This document shows positions 50,055-61,854 of a stretch of DNA of 64,000 nt, one piece after another (within the stretch, counting starts at the first letter, position 1; each line of letters opens with the position of its first letter). The notes under the pieces are model-generated. The model was given only the letters and a program-made list of their open reading frames with translations, was not told where the DNA came from and ran no database searches. The translations under genes and the position numbers were made by a program. The stretch is from Trematomus loennbergii (taxonomy: Eukaryota; Chordata; Actinopteri; Perciformes; Nototheniidae): NCBI GenBank assembly GCA_012861695.1, contig JAAOOA010000086.1:24786403-24850402 (forward strand). Direction: 5' to 3'.

Positions 50055-50393
50055 TCAGTCAGTCGAGGCTTGGACTGTGAGCCGTAGGGTCGCCGGTTCA
50101 AGTCCCCGAACAGACCTAAATATGGAGTGTGGACTGCTACTTGGAGAGGTCCCAGTTCACCTCCTGCCCTGCCGTGGTGCCCTTGAGCAAGGCACCGGAC
50201 ATCCCCCTTCCCCCTCACTCCCATTGCTTCCCGGGCGCTGTACAATAGCTGCCCACTGCTCCTAGTACTAGACTCCTGGCACTAGGACGGGTTAAAAGCA
50301 GAGGTCAAATGTCACTGTGTGTGCTGTGTGCTCTGCATGTGTGACCATTAAAGAGGGGTTCATCCCTCCGATTCTATTCTATTCTATTTCCAC
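50055..50393 (+). mobile_element. tRNA-derived SINE (CGGCAGTGGCTCAGT family), copy 2
   Basis: Lacks the first bases of the head (starts TCTCAGTCAGTCGAGG), then matches 23313-23645 through CGCCGGTTCAAGTCCCC, GAGCAAGGCACCGGACATCC, GCTGCCCACTGCTCC and the ATTCTATTCTATTCTATT tail. Confidence 0.85.
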
Positions 50394-52259
50394 AATAATA
50401 TTAGGTTTTGAAAAGTTGCTTTCGGAAATCTTGCTTCATTTTGTTGACAAGGTTAAAGAGGGGATTTTTGCCATCTATTAAAAACGACACTTTGACCTTG
50501 TCATTGGGAATAAAATGGTATATAAATCTGGCTATAAGTGATAGACAAACAAGCCGCTGTGTAAGAAACTGCAGAATAAAGATAGTTCCCTTCCTCCTCA
50601 CTCCCAAGGCTTCTGAACGCAGCGGCTGTTATTAATGGTCTCTGAAGAAGAGGAGGAGGTGTTGGGAGTATTCTTCGTCTGGCTCTCTATTGATGAGCTG
50701 TACAGCTGCACCCACCCCTACAATCCCTAAGTAAACTTGTCAGCTCTGATGCATTGCCTGCACACGCTCAAATGCAAATCACGCAGCGGCAGAGCTTTAT
50801 CTCAAAGCAAACAAGAGCGAAACATCCCGAGTCCACAGAGAACGGGGGGGGTTCTGATTAAAGGCGGTTTGTTAAAGAGCTTCTGCAGAATTTACTTAAT
50901 GCAAAGAGAACAGGAAGTGCACAGGGCGAGGCTTATATGCCCAGGTTTCAGCCAAAGTTAAATAGTTTTAACTTTAGGGAAGAGAAGATTAGCGACAAGC
51001 AGTGGTAGGAAGTATGCATATTTACTCAAGAACTGTACTTAACTACAATTTGTAGGGATTTGTACTTCCATATTATGCTACTTTATACGTCTACTTTACT
51101 AGTTTTGGGTGTTTTTCTAATAAATTATGATGTATAAATATGGATTAAGACACCTGGGAGAATACAAAAGTTGGCTCCACTTTTACTTTCTACAAAATTC
51201 AAATGATCATCATTTTAATGCATCGCTTATAATCCAGTAAAATATATGTTATTCTGAAAAATGGCCACTTTGACCATGAGTTTTGGTACTTTTAGTGTAT
51301 TAATGTTGATATGATAACTCAGCGCAAGTTCATGCAGGAAGACTGGCTCTACATCATTCACTCATTATGGCATTCTCTCTTATCCAATCACAGTTCACCA
51401 CAATATCCAGCAGCCAATCATCGTGCTGAAATGTTCTTCAAGCTTAAAAAGTCTCTCCTGATTGAACCATTTTACATCTTAAACTTAAATGATGTAACAA
51501 ACGTACTTATTTAAAGCCAAACTATGATTTTTTTTTTAAGGAGAAGAAGAAGTTGTAATTTCTATTAAAAATAAGCTTTTTGATTGAACATCCTTCATAT
51601 GCAGTGGAGCACAAATCCAATATTTGTATATAAAGTTGATTTTTTAAATTATTTCCAGGCAGCATTGTGACATCATTACACCAACGAGAATTGAAACTCA
51701 GACACCAAAGGCGGGAGGTTTAAATTATGCATAACACAAAAAAAAACACTTGAAAGCTAACCTGTGGAGATTTCTTGTAAACAAACAAAAAATGATGTTT
51801 ACATCAACAAAAGCCACCGAGTGGATCTGACAAACCTGCTGGGTGCTTCCTGCATCGAGACATTTGTAAACCAGATTTTGTGAATATGTTATTTTTGATT
51901 TACATCCTTAATATTATTCATTTCTGCCTCGACTTGTATTCAGCACGTTGCCATTATGTTCTAGATTCATTATTGGGTCTATACAAAGTGAGGAATAAGT
52001 GAAAAATGTCAAAGACAGTCTTAAAATAAAAATGGTGTCAGTCCAAAATCTAAAGATATTACTTTAATGTCTTACAAAAAACGAAGAAAAGCGGGAAATC
52101 TCCATATTTAAGAAGCAGAAACGTAACAATGATGTATTTGTTTTTGCGTAGAAAATTATACAGTCAGTTTGATTCGTTGCAATATTGTTTTTGCAAGAGT
52201 CTCCATAACTACTATAAACAAAATGTGTTTTTGTGTCCAAGGCTGTCGAGATCAGAAAA
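50394..52259. other. Mostly unassigned; 'AAGTAC'-type repeat at 51000-51310
   Basis: GCAGTGGTAGGAAGTATGCA, TACTCAAGAACTGTACTTAA and GGTACTTTTAGTGTAT mark a decayed copy of the fish repeat also seen near 22865 and 41575. No gene was recognised elsewhere. Confidence 0.45.
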
Positions 52260-52648
52260 TTAAAGGTAGGGTAGGTAAGAATGGAGAAACCAGCTCGAGT
52301 GCGCTAGAAGTTGAAAGTACGCAGCCGAAAAAAATCTGCCCCTTCCTTCAGACTTCCTTACAGAGCCCCTCCTCCAACACACACGAACGCGCACATGACC
52401 AATGAGGGCACGAGATAAGTTTGTGCACAGATGGAAGGCTGACAGGCAGGTAGGCCATCCAGTTATTTTAGCCGGGCCGGCTCAGATGATTGGTCGTGCT
52501 TTTTACAGTACTACGGCTTCCACAGATGACATTTTTATGTATTTATTGTCAAAGCATTTAATTTATTCATTGCTATCGGGATGTTAAGAGCATTCCATGG
52601 AATATAACAACAAGTGTTTCTGAAGTGAATTACCTACCCCACCTTTAA
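52260..52648. mobile_element. TTAA-flanked MITE, copy 3
   Basis: TTAA at 52260-52263 and 52645-52648 flanks a 381-bp body. The left end AGGTAGGGTAGGTAAG and right end, reverse complement AGGTGGGGTAGGTAAT, are inverted. The body is close to copy 2. Confidence 0.9.
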
Positions 52649-53129
52649 TGGCTGCACTTATTTTAATTTTTATTCATAGAGTCCAGGAAGATGTCTGATA
52701 ACCTTTTCTGATATTTTAGCAAGAAAAACAACAACAAAAATATGTATTATATAAATAAAATCATTTTTGTTGAACACTTATCAAGAAGGTCACTAATCGT
52801 TGCAGAGCTACAAAAGTTGAAGAGTTCATTCATGGATTGTTTACTGACAAAAACAAATAAAAGTAAATAATACAGGTTATAATAATATTAATAATCTCAC
52901 GCATTTCTTACATTTCTCCCACGACAAATTGGCCATGTTTGCTCCGTAAAGCTCTGTGTTGTGATGTCTGGGTTTGCTTCCCCTGTCGCGAGTTCTGATC
53001 GCTCAGTGATGATACTTATATTTCTGGAATCTGTGGAATCTCAGCTTGCTAATCAATATATTATTTGTGCAGACCCGATAAGTAATAAGGGTATTTATAC
53101 CTAGAGTTCTGTGCTAAGTGTGTTAGCAT
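52649..53129. other. No recognised feature
   Basis: AT-rich DNA. No gene or bounded repeat was recognised. Confidence 0.45.
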
Positions 53130-53330
53130 TCTTTCGCTCAGGGCTCATTTAGACGCTTCTCGTGAGACTTGTGTTTTGTTTCGGTAAAAATGGTTGGTAT
53201 TGTCAGTTAGCTGAGTTTCTTCCCGTTAAGTGAGTATCACACATTAATAGGTTTTTAAATGTTAAGAAGCCCTGAGACACAGTTTCTTTTTGTATTAACC
53301 TGTTCAACCCGGAGGCCCCCGCATTCTTAC
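53130..53330. repeat. Partial copy of the 18020-18716 family
   Basis: GCTCATTTAGACGCTTCTCG, GACTTGTGTTTTGTTTCGGT and CAGTTAGCTGAGTTTCTTCC match 18520-18605 in the same orientation. ATTAACCTGTTCAACCC at 53296 resembles a terminus. Confidence 0.65.
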
Positions 53331-53455
53331 ATGTTTCCCACCCTTTTTATTTTGTTACCTTATTTTTTTTTAAGTGTTATTTTTCTGCAAGATTATTTAT
53401 TTATTTATTTCAGAAACAAAGTAACTGCAAGTCTTAAAAAGTGTCTAAATCAGTA

Positions 53456-53603
53456 ATTACCCTTTTTTAGAGATTTGGGTATGGAGGAAAATAGAGAGGG
53501 TTGTGTTTTCTGACACTTGGTGAGTTCCCTGGAACACCGGGGACACATATTCATGTATAAAAGACGTACAAAAGTGCATTTTGCATGATAGGTCCCCTTT
53601 AAG
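53456..53603. mobile_element. GGGGACCTATCATGC family, copy C (inverted, truncated)
   Basis: Reverse complement of the first 148 bp of copy B, ending TGCATGATAGGTCCCCTTTA. TCTGACACTTGGTGAGTTCC and GAACACCGGGGACACATATT match copy B almost exactly. Confidence 0.8.
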
Positions 53604-55285
53604 TTTGAAGTGGTGAGTGAATGATAATACTATAAGTGATTGATTGATGTCATAATGACCGTGCATTAGGAGAGCTTCACCAATGCAACATGAACTATCA
53701 GTGAAATCTTAATTAAACGATAACTGATCGAGGGGTGAGTTCTTTTTTATTTACCGCTATTTGTTACATACAAAGTCACTAAATAAAACTGTCCAGATGT
53801 CAGAAGTGTCTGCTCTCATTGAGCCTGTGATCGCCAGTAAACACACCGCCAGGACAGATCGATCAAAATGTAGTTGGTGGAGCCTCGGCTGCACTCATTC
53901 ATCATCCTTTATCATCATATGGGGATTTGACTGGAGATATCCAAGCATGCTATGACTGATGGACTCAACCTCTGTGCTCCTGAGACCTTTACAAGACAGT
54001 AAGTGGAGAATAAATGTCCTGCTAATGGATATACTGTATGTCCAACCTGAGACCAACAAGGCCATACGTCTCAATTAAAACCAGGAAGTACACGGTTCTC
54101 AAGCATGTAGCTTTTACTTTCCAGTTTTCCCCACCTATGGTAGTGTTCTCGTACCATTTTGGTCTATGTTATATCTCAAAAGAAGCCAGCATGAACACAC
54201 AAGGCAGTGAAGGGTGACCATCTTTCTATTTATCTAAAAAATCTTATTTCTGCAGGCTGCACACTCGGGTTGGAGCGTTGGGCAGGATTGGCACCGGAGG
54301 GCATGTTCTGTTGTGTGAAATTGTTTCATTACGGCCCATGATGGCGACAGTCCCCAAACTGCAACTCTGGAAAAATCTCAGCCGAGGCGGGCAACTCTCC
54401 GAGGCCGATAACGCTCTTTGACATCTTTTAGTAGACAATACAGGAACAAAGACATTGTTCTTCATGCACTGGTCCTTTCTGAGAGTGTGGGCTGGATCAT
54501 TATGCTTCTTCTTTTAGACTTGTTGGAGGAAGACATCTAAAATACACATGAAGATTAAGTTGTTAATTTGACTAACTTTGTCCATTCTTTCTAAATCTAC
54601 CTTTGGATTAGATAATGCCTCATTTGCATATTTGAAGAGAGCCTTTCAGAAGACTTGCAATACAAGAAATAATTGTCTTTGTTTAAGAAAACAGCTAGGG
54701 AAGTTTCATGGTGATATCGGTTAGTAACATTTGTACCCTATACTCCTGTAGTGTGTACAACTTATGTGAATTTATCATATCTCTAAAGGTCGTTTTCTAC
54801 ACATTATCTATATATTATTAGACAGAAATCTCCACTTCAGTAGCTCTCACACACACACCAAACTCTCCAGTTTCATTTTCCTCTATATTCTGAAGCTTTT
54901 AAGAGAGGGGTTTGTTTACACACCATTTACACACTCATTTATGAACATATTATTCCTAAAAACATGGAGAAATGCCTTTTAGCTCATCATATTCAGATTT
55001 AGGGAATGATACAAAGAGATATCCAAAATCCCTTCATTAAAAATTACTATAACATGTCAACAAAATAAAACAATAATTTGAACCTGGCTTTATCTAATGT
55101 TCAGATTAGGGTTTGGGAATTAGCACATATTAAGAAAATGGCTCATTTACATGTTTAAACATAGCCTTTCAGGAAACGTATATTACCAAAAACAATTGTC
55201 AGTAATGAACTAGGGAACTTTCATGGTGATATCTGTTAGTTAATAAGGGTTAGGGTTAGGGTCCCTTAAGAAGGTAACAGGAAAC
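53604..55285. other. No recognised gene
   Basis: AT-rich sequence. Two similar segments at about 54608-54735 and 55135-55245 (GCATATTTGAAGAGAGCCTT / ACATGTTTAAACATAGCCTT, and GGGAA followed by TTTCATGGTGATATC) suggest an old repeat, also resembling 4855-4945. TTAGGGTTAGGG at about 55249 is a minimal telomere-like motif. Confidence 0.45.
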
Positions 55286-55355
55286 ACCCGCAGTAGTGAT
55301 GCACGATATATCGTATGTGAACGTGCGATTCTTTCTTTTTTTAGGACGGGCGATA

Positions 55356-56665
55356 TTAAAGGTGAGGTAGGTAAGTTTGAGAAACCGGCTCGAGATCGCT
55401 AGAATTTGAAAATACACAACCGGAGAAAATCTGCCACTTCCTTATAGAGCCCCTCCTCCAACACATACGAACGCGCACATGACCAATGAGGGCACGAGAT
55501 AAGTTTGTGCACAGATGGAAGGCTGACAGGCAGGTAGGCCATCCAGTTATTTTAGCCGGGCCGGCTAAAATGATTGGTCGTGCTTTTTACAGTACTACAT
55601 AGACCCTCCAGAAAAACGCGATTATGCGATCACATAATTTCCCGCATAATCAGCAAAATGGCGCATATTTTTAAAAGGCCGCATATTTATTAAAAGGTCG
55701 CATAATTCCCGCATTTTTCCACACAAAATTGAGGAAAAAAAAAGTTAACGTGAAGTAGTGATGTCATCAGCTCGCGCAGGTAAACAACACCGTAGAGTGA
55801 ATGTGTGGAACTCACACGAGAGAGAAAAGCAACTAGATCAGCGCCATATAGATTATTATAGCCTACTATTATACTATTATTATTATATACTATTATAATT
55901 ATACTATTATACGGCTCTGACCAAGATGAACAAATCGAATCCATCCCATTTGCCAACGAACATTTCTGCGAAAGACCGGGCTAAGCAGTACGCAGATGTC
56001 TTGCACGAAAGTGGGGGGATGCTTTCTGCTGCTGCGGCCAAGAAAGTAAAACAACTCACGTTCACCGAAGCATCAACCTCCAAAACCGTTTCGAGGGCCA
56101 CAAGAAACGAGGTGAGTAGCCTACAAGATTGAAGCTGGTCAGATAACGAACGAGTACATGAAAACAGAATGAGGCGGAGAAGAGTGTGTGTGTGTGTGAG
56201 AGAGAGTGATTAAAATAGCCCATATATAAATACATAAATAACACTTTGTGATGTAGCTTGCTTCTAGTATGCTTGTTTATCATAGGAACTCTTTAAAAGG
56301 GCTTCCTTCATTCAGTAGTAGCCTAGTAACAGGGTGTGGGAGAAGAATCACCTTTTTTCCGCCTCCCGCATATTTCGCAACTTTTCGCACATTTACGCAT
56401 ATTTCGCAACTTCTCCGCATATTTCGCATAAAAACCCCGCATGTTTAATCGCATAATCAAGGATTTTAGCCCGCATAATCAAGGATTTTAGCCCGCGTTT
56501 TTCTGGAGGGTCTAACTACAGCTTCCACAGATGACATTTTTTTATGGATTTTTTGTCAAAGCACTTCAGATATTCATTGCTATCGGGATGTTAAGAGCAT
56601 TCCATGGAATATAACAAAAAGTGTATCTCGAGCCGGTTTCTCAAACTTACCTACCCTACCTTTAA
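55356..56665. mobile_element. TTAA-flanked MITE, copy 4, inside the hAT element and itself interrupted
   Basis: TTAA at 55356-55359 and 56662-56665. The left half (55360-55599) and right half (56515-56661) match the other copies but are separated by a 915-bp insertion. Unlike the other copies, the last 37 bp or so are an inverted copy of its own left end (ACCTACC preceded by CTCGAGCCGGTTTCTCAAAC). Confidence 0.9.
55600..56514 (+). mobile_element. Inner hAT-like element with CGGBP1-like zinc-finger start
   Basis: The ends TAGACCCTCCAGAAAAACGC and the exact reverse complement give 20-bp or longer perfect inverted repeats. ACTACA is duplicated at 55594-55599 and 56515-56520. At 55926 a frame starts MNKSNPSHLPTNISAKDRAK and continues through YADVLHESGGML. 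This resembles the N-terminal BED-like zinc finger of CGGBP1-related hAT proteins, though the expected Cys pair after GGML is missing (SAAAA instead). A GTGAGT donor follows at 56111. The rest of the gene is absent. GCATATTTCGCAACTT repeats lie near the right end. Confidence 0.8.
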
Positions 56666-57044
56666 GTAGGCAAATTAACTCAAACACGTCATTTTACAAT
56701 TATTTTGCTGCTTGCTACAAAAGGAAAACTTGCGCAGCTCTCATGTCAGGGGTACTTGAGTGAGTGACAGCAAACCACCAATCACAATCATTCTTGATCA
56801 GATCACAGCAGGATAACCGAGCTAGCTCAGCTTGTTGCTCTGATAACTTAAGATCCAGAAGTCCGTGAATAAAATCCTTCATCCGGTTAAATATCGTTAA
56901 AAAAAATACCAATTGTATAGCATTAAAGTTCAAGAAAGGATGGTTTGCGGATAAAAAAAACGGTCTTTTCTTCAATTCCTGTATTTTTCATATCGCAGGG
57001 GAAAAATATTGCAATGTCATTTTTTCCAATATCGTGCAGCCCTA

Positions 57045-58359
57045 ACCCACAGTCTACCTGCACAGTTTATGTTACGTGCAAGACATTGAGTTGCACCATT
57101 GACATAGAGAGGAATCTGCTATGATATATACAGAATGTTGTATAAAGCACAACTCCTGAGGTGCTCCAAGGTGAACTAGCGTCCTGTTTAGAAAAGGATT
57201 CTGTATCCGACGCTGCAGCACAGGTGAACCGGTGGAGATTAAAGGGCTGACTGCATGATGTACCAGCAGGCCAGATAGAAAACGAGATAGGTTGCCGGGT
57301 AAGAGATATACTTCACCCTTTTAGTCAGTCTATAAACTCCCTGTCAATGGTTTATTTAGAGAGATAAAGATAGCGACAAAGCAGGTGCTTTTCATTAGAT
57401 CATTTTATCTTTCCATTCCCCCCCATCATCTCCCACATCTTCTCCAGTTAATGCCGTTGTTAGAGATGTCATGAGCATGAACAGAGGTGAATAAAAGCAG
57501 ATCTCTTCGAATGAGGCTCAAATCACACTTATTAAAAAGACTTTCCCTGCAGCACCTGCATTACAGCCAATGAGGAAAAGGGTGGAAATGACAGATACAC
57601 TCACACTGATGTTACAAATGAAAATGTAATCATGAGTGCTGGAGGAGACACTTTCCCCCTTGTGTGCAATCCACTTTAATAAGTGGTTATGTCAAGACTT
57701 TTCTGTCCCCTGCAACAGAGGAATATTCATGTCAGGACTGACCTAAATGCATTAGTTGAAAGCTTTATATCTCTGTTTAGTGCTGACGTATTCATATTGG
57801 AAATGATTGCCGTCTCCGTGCTTTAAATTCTTCCTTGCCAATTAAAGGAGACATATTAATGAAGGGTCCTAAAAAGAAAAAAGTGATTTCCAGAGAAGTG
57901 CCACTTCAAATCAAACACATGCAATCCTTAAAATTATAGAGGCCTCGTAAAGTAGCCCCACAACTATCTGCTGGATGTTATGTATGGTAATGTCGTGCAT
58001 AGATTTACACAACATGCATGATTTCACGACGACCAGCGGCTTTGATGTCAATCTCCATACAATCAAATGGTAGAAATGAATGCTCAGAATGGCTGCGAGC
58101 AAAATGAACTCAGTCATGTGAAGAAAAAGAATGAGGAAACAACTCAACTGCAAAGAGATTGTCATGGTTATTTATCAGCATTATTTGTGTTTGGTGCAGA
58201 ATATGTTATGCACAGCAGTCCCCGTATTCAGAGCAGGTGGTCCGCCGCAAGACAAGGGACTCTTCATACCATTTGTAAGTTTCTATTATTTATTTTTACA
58301 TATAAAGTGGTTCAAGAATTATGCAATTCTGTCGGCTAACCTTGAAGTTAGCATTACAC
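57045..58359. other. Low-repeat DNA, no recognised gene
   Basis: Balanced composition and no visible repeats from about 57400 to 58330. This is a candidate for conserved non-coding sequence by appearance only. Frames at 58067-58406 overlap and show no domain. Confidence 0.4.
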
Positions 58360-58577
58360 TTTCCCCTCGACAAAAAGCCAAACGTTTTTGTTGGATTATT
58401 GTATAAAATAATCTCTCAAACAAGCGTTTATGATAATTACACATTTTGTTCAGCAGGATAATCAACATATTAACACCACTTTATGATTTCTTAAGTAAAA
58501 GCTAACCTAGTGCTATAAAGGAACTACAGCTCGGTCACATGACTTCACATCACCACCGCTAACTAAAGAGAACCATA
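58360..58577. repeat. Single-unit relative of the 3610-3985 repeat
   Basis: GGATTATTGTATAAAATAAT, TTTGTTCAGCAGGATAATC and GGAACTACAGCTCGGTCACA align in order with 3640-3960, but only one 72-bp-type unit is present. Confidence 0.8.
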
Positions 58578-59034
58578 AGTACTTCCTACGCTCACTCACT
58601 TTTAAGGTTTGTCCTAAAGTTTTAAGGACTCATTCCTTAACTACTTTATTGTACACACAGAGAGAAATCCACGGGGGAAGGGAACGTGCCGAGGATACCG
58701 AGAGATAAGAGGCTACACGCTGCAGAGGGTCTCTGGGGGGGAAGAAGGGTCTGACCTCCATTACTGAGGCAGCGCTCTGGCTGCAGCCTCCTGCCGTCCC
58801 AACGGACTCACCGTTAGAAAACACACTTCAGCTCAGCTCCCTGTGTGTGCATCTGTGGGATCCTGCAGGGCCAGTTACTTTTCAGAAGTCTTCTCAAGTT
58901 CCACACAGCACCAGTGATTTTAGTATGAATTATAACTTGTCCAAATCGATTACTTACTAGTAGTGTTGCAGCTCTAGAATCACAAATATGTAGACATTTA
59001 TTTATTAGGATAAACCTCTTGAGATTCACCTTCT
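58578..59034. other. No recognised feature
   Basis: Moderate GC around 58660-58880. The short minus frame at 58630-58824 has no recognised motif. Confidence 0.45.
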
Positions 59035-59640
59035 CGTTTTCATTTTTATTTCAATCTTTATTTCGAACAGATTAAAAAAATAACAAATAAAAATAACAAA
59101 TGTGAAAAACAGAATACGGTATTGTAAAATACAGTATTTATCCACATTCATGATAATATTTATATATTCAACAACAAAAAAAGTCTTCATATTAATAATA
59201 ATAATGTGTCCGAAAGGAGTAGGAGGAAGCAAATGCTTATTAATTCCCACCCCTTACTTGATCAATGATCCTTTAAATCATTATGCAAGTTATTCCTACT
59301 TACATTTACATTTATACATACATATACAATCATTTCTCATCTTCAGTCACCTCTCTTCATCCTCATAGTTTTCCAAAAAAGAGTTTCTGTACATGCTTTT
59401 AAACTGAATTATGCTTGTGCTTTGTTTGAACTCCTGCTCCAAACCATTCCATGAAATCACCCCACAGATTGTTATACTCATACTTCTCAGAGTTGTTCTG
59501 ACCTTGAGTTGTTTAAAATGTAGATTTCCTCTCAAATTATACCCCCCCTCTCTGTCTATGAACAGAGGGGGTCCCGACAAAAGCAAGGTCTTACAGACAT
59601 ACATGAACAAAATAACAGAAAGCAAAGCATGAGCACGTAC
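59035..59640 (-). mobile_element. 5'-truncated LINE, reverse-transcriptase C-terminus and 3' UTR
   Basis: A minus-strand frame at about 59600-59347 contains NLRGNLHFKQLKVRTTLRSM, then ICGVISWNGLEQEFKQ and FKSMYRNSFLENYED. This is the usual C-terminal pattern of a fish non-LTR polymerase protein (C-G-V-x-x-W-N, then a terminal F-K-x-x-Y helix). The 3' UTR has GGGGTGGGAATTAATAAGC and CTCCTACTCCTTTCGGACAC and ends near TGTTCGAAATAAAGATTGAA. The family matches 1085-1490. Confidence 0.8.
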
Positions 59641-59872
59641 AGTCTGTTAAACATGCATGAAATAATTTGTGCAAATCTGTCTAAAGAGGCCGTGTGTGAT
59701 GTGATGTGATGATGATCCAGTCACCATAGAGCAGGATTTGGTTTGAGAGCACCATATGGCGTACTGTTGCTATAACTTTAATGCACTTCTGAGCATCTGC
59801 AGAAAAGTTGCCGCTCTGACTGTCGAAAAGTTACAGGAAGAAACACACAAGCCTGAAAGCAGCTGTTTCCTC

Positions 59873-59875
<3 letters not shown>

Positions 59876-59969
<94 letters not shown>

Positions 59970-60006
59970 CAACACACACACCACACACACAACACACACA
60001 CACACA

Positions 60007-60060
<54 letters not shown>

Positions 60061-60087
60061 CACACACACACACACACACACACACAC
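59876..60087. repeat. (CA)n microsatellite with several breaks
   Basis: About 210 bp of CA with CACC and AACA interruptions at irregular spacing. Cys/Val-rich frames are artefacts. Confidence 0.95.
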
Positions 60088-61220
60088 GATGCTCCAGTCA
60101 TAACAGGGCACTGTCACCACGGCTAGAGCCTCTTTCTGAAAGAGATCATCGCTCCTCGGAGAGCGTGACACTGTCTTCGCTTCGACTTAATTACAGCTCA
60201 CACCTCCCCTCCCTCACAGCAGGGGGGATTCAGACGCCCCGAGGAACACTTGATCCTCTGCTTCCGGTGGCGCGTTTACTCCCTTTTCTAAAAAGCACTT
60301 CATATTTCTGGTGTTATGGATGCATCCGAATTCCTTTATTTTTCCCACAAGGTGACACTCAGCTGCACGTGGAGGAAAACACGGTAACAAGAGGCTTTAC
60401 ATGGCATTATAGCAACGCGTCCTGCAGCACCATATACATTTAAATGAGCACTTGTAATAAGAGGCTTAGCTGTGAGGGTGCTGTCCATTATTATGATAAA
60501 GAATTATTACTCAAAAGTCAGAGATGCAGACATAATTGCTCTCTTCAATCTTTGACTCTGAGCTGCTTAGTCCCAGCACACGGGGAAATAATGCCTGCAG
60601 TAATTTAGAGGAATTTCTGGGAAGCAGGAAGGAAGGAGGTAAAGTGTTCATCCTCTTAAAAAAGCAGCTAAATGCTCTTCTTTATGCAAAAAAAAGCACC
60701 ACACGTAGCAAGTCTTGGGCAAAAAAACTGCAAATGCATCGATTCAATTCACCCTTTCAATGAATATTCATGCACCTTGTATTTTGTCAAAGCTGCAACA
60801 TCTGTAACTGTCAAGAGAAACGAATGAAGCTGCAGAGTGAGCATATGTGCTTTTAAAGCTCTTAAACAAGAGTGCATGCAGAGAAAGGAGACACTGTTAC
60901 ACACAAGTGACAATTATGGAGTAATGGTTAGCGTAGTGTAGCAATAACAAAAGCAGAGATGAGTCATCACGGCAATTAAAAAATGCTCAGAAACACAAAG
61001 GAACACCCATATGAAATGTGCTATAATTACCTAGAGTTGTTGCCAGTAATCATATCACACAAAGAAATGATGCATCCGTAAAACATTTAAAGGGTTTCTA
61101 ATATGAGTGAAAAACAGCAGCTTGTCCAGGGGCTTTAAATCCCATCTACTGTAGTATTAGACGTGCAAGGCTGCATTTGCAAATAAACAACAACAACAAC
61201 TAAAGCGTGATAAAGTCTGT
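60088..61220. other. Low-repeat DNA, no recognised gene
   Basis: A short CAACAACAAC run lies at about 61187. The rest lacks visible repeats and shows no domain-bearing frame. Confidence 0.4.
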
Positions 61221-61228
61221 GTAGTGAG

Positions 61229-61846
61229 TAGGGCTGTACCCGAATATCCGAATATTCGTTCGTTGGAGTACTATTCGGGTTTCAATTTCGTTATTCGGAT
61301 ATTCGGTTTTGTTGGCAGTCGCGGCTGCCAAATAGAATTTATTGAAAACTCCAATATCGTAAGAGCTTGTGCCTCTTCGGGGGGTGCTAACACTTAGCCA
61401 TAAACTTATCGTTTACTTTCTCCGTCTTTATATGTAGATATACTTTTTCTCCGTTAATCTCCGTCACTGTTTCCATAGCAACAACAACTTCCTGTCAACA
61501 GCGCTAACTCTCCTTCAAAATAAAAGCATGTCCATACAAAATAGGAAGCCAAGCCAAATTACACTTAAGACATATACAACTGCAACGAAAGTAACAAACA
61601 CAATGCGATATCCTTTTCAATTTCAAAGAACACAAATTGGGTTATATACATTAACAAATAACTATAAAACAACAATAGTGTAGAATAACAAAATTAATGC
61701 CGTGAATAAACCGAAATACACGCGTTGAAGCGGTTCGCTGCCGATTACTACGCCCCCCGCGCGCGGGCCGAATATTCGAATATTCGCTGCTGATACTACC
61801 GAATATCCGGAGCCCGAAAAATGGTAGGCTATTCGGGACAGCCCTA
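61229..61846. mobile_element. 618-bp hAT element with perfect 8-bp target duplication
   Basis: The ends TAGGGCTGTACCCGAATAT and, in reverse complement, TAGGGCTGTCCCGAATAG are inverted. GTAGTGAG is duplicated exactly at 61221-61228 and 61847-61854. Subterminal GAATATCCGAATATTCG motifs occur near both ends, likely transposase-binding repeats. There is no transposase. Confidence 0.92.
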
Positions 61847-61854
61847 GTAGTGAG

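Larger units (their letters stand above)
55294..57044. mobile_element. Outer hAT element of a three-level nest
   Basis: The ends TAGTGATGCACGATATATCG and, in reverse complement, TAGGGCTGCACGATATTGG are inverted. The flanks ACCCGCAG (55286-55293) and ACCCACAG (57045-57052) are an 8-bp target duplication with one mismatch. Removing the inner insertion leaves about 445 bp, with no intact transposase. Confidence 0.8.

Noticed and set aside
55245..55262. Interstitial telomere (TTAGGG) site
   Set aside because: Fewer than three perfect units; too short to infer a fusion point.
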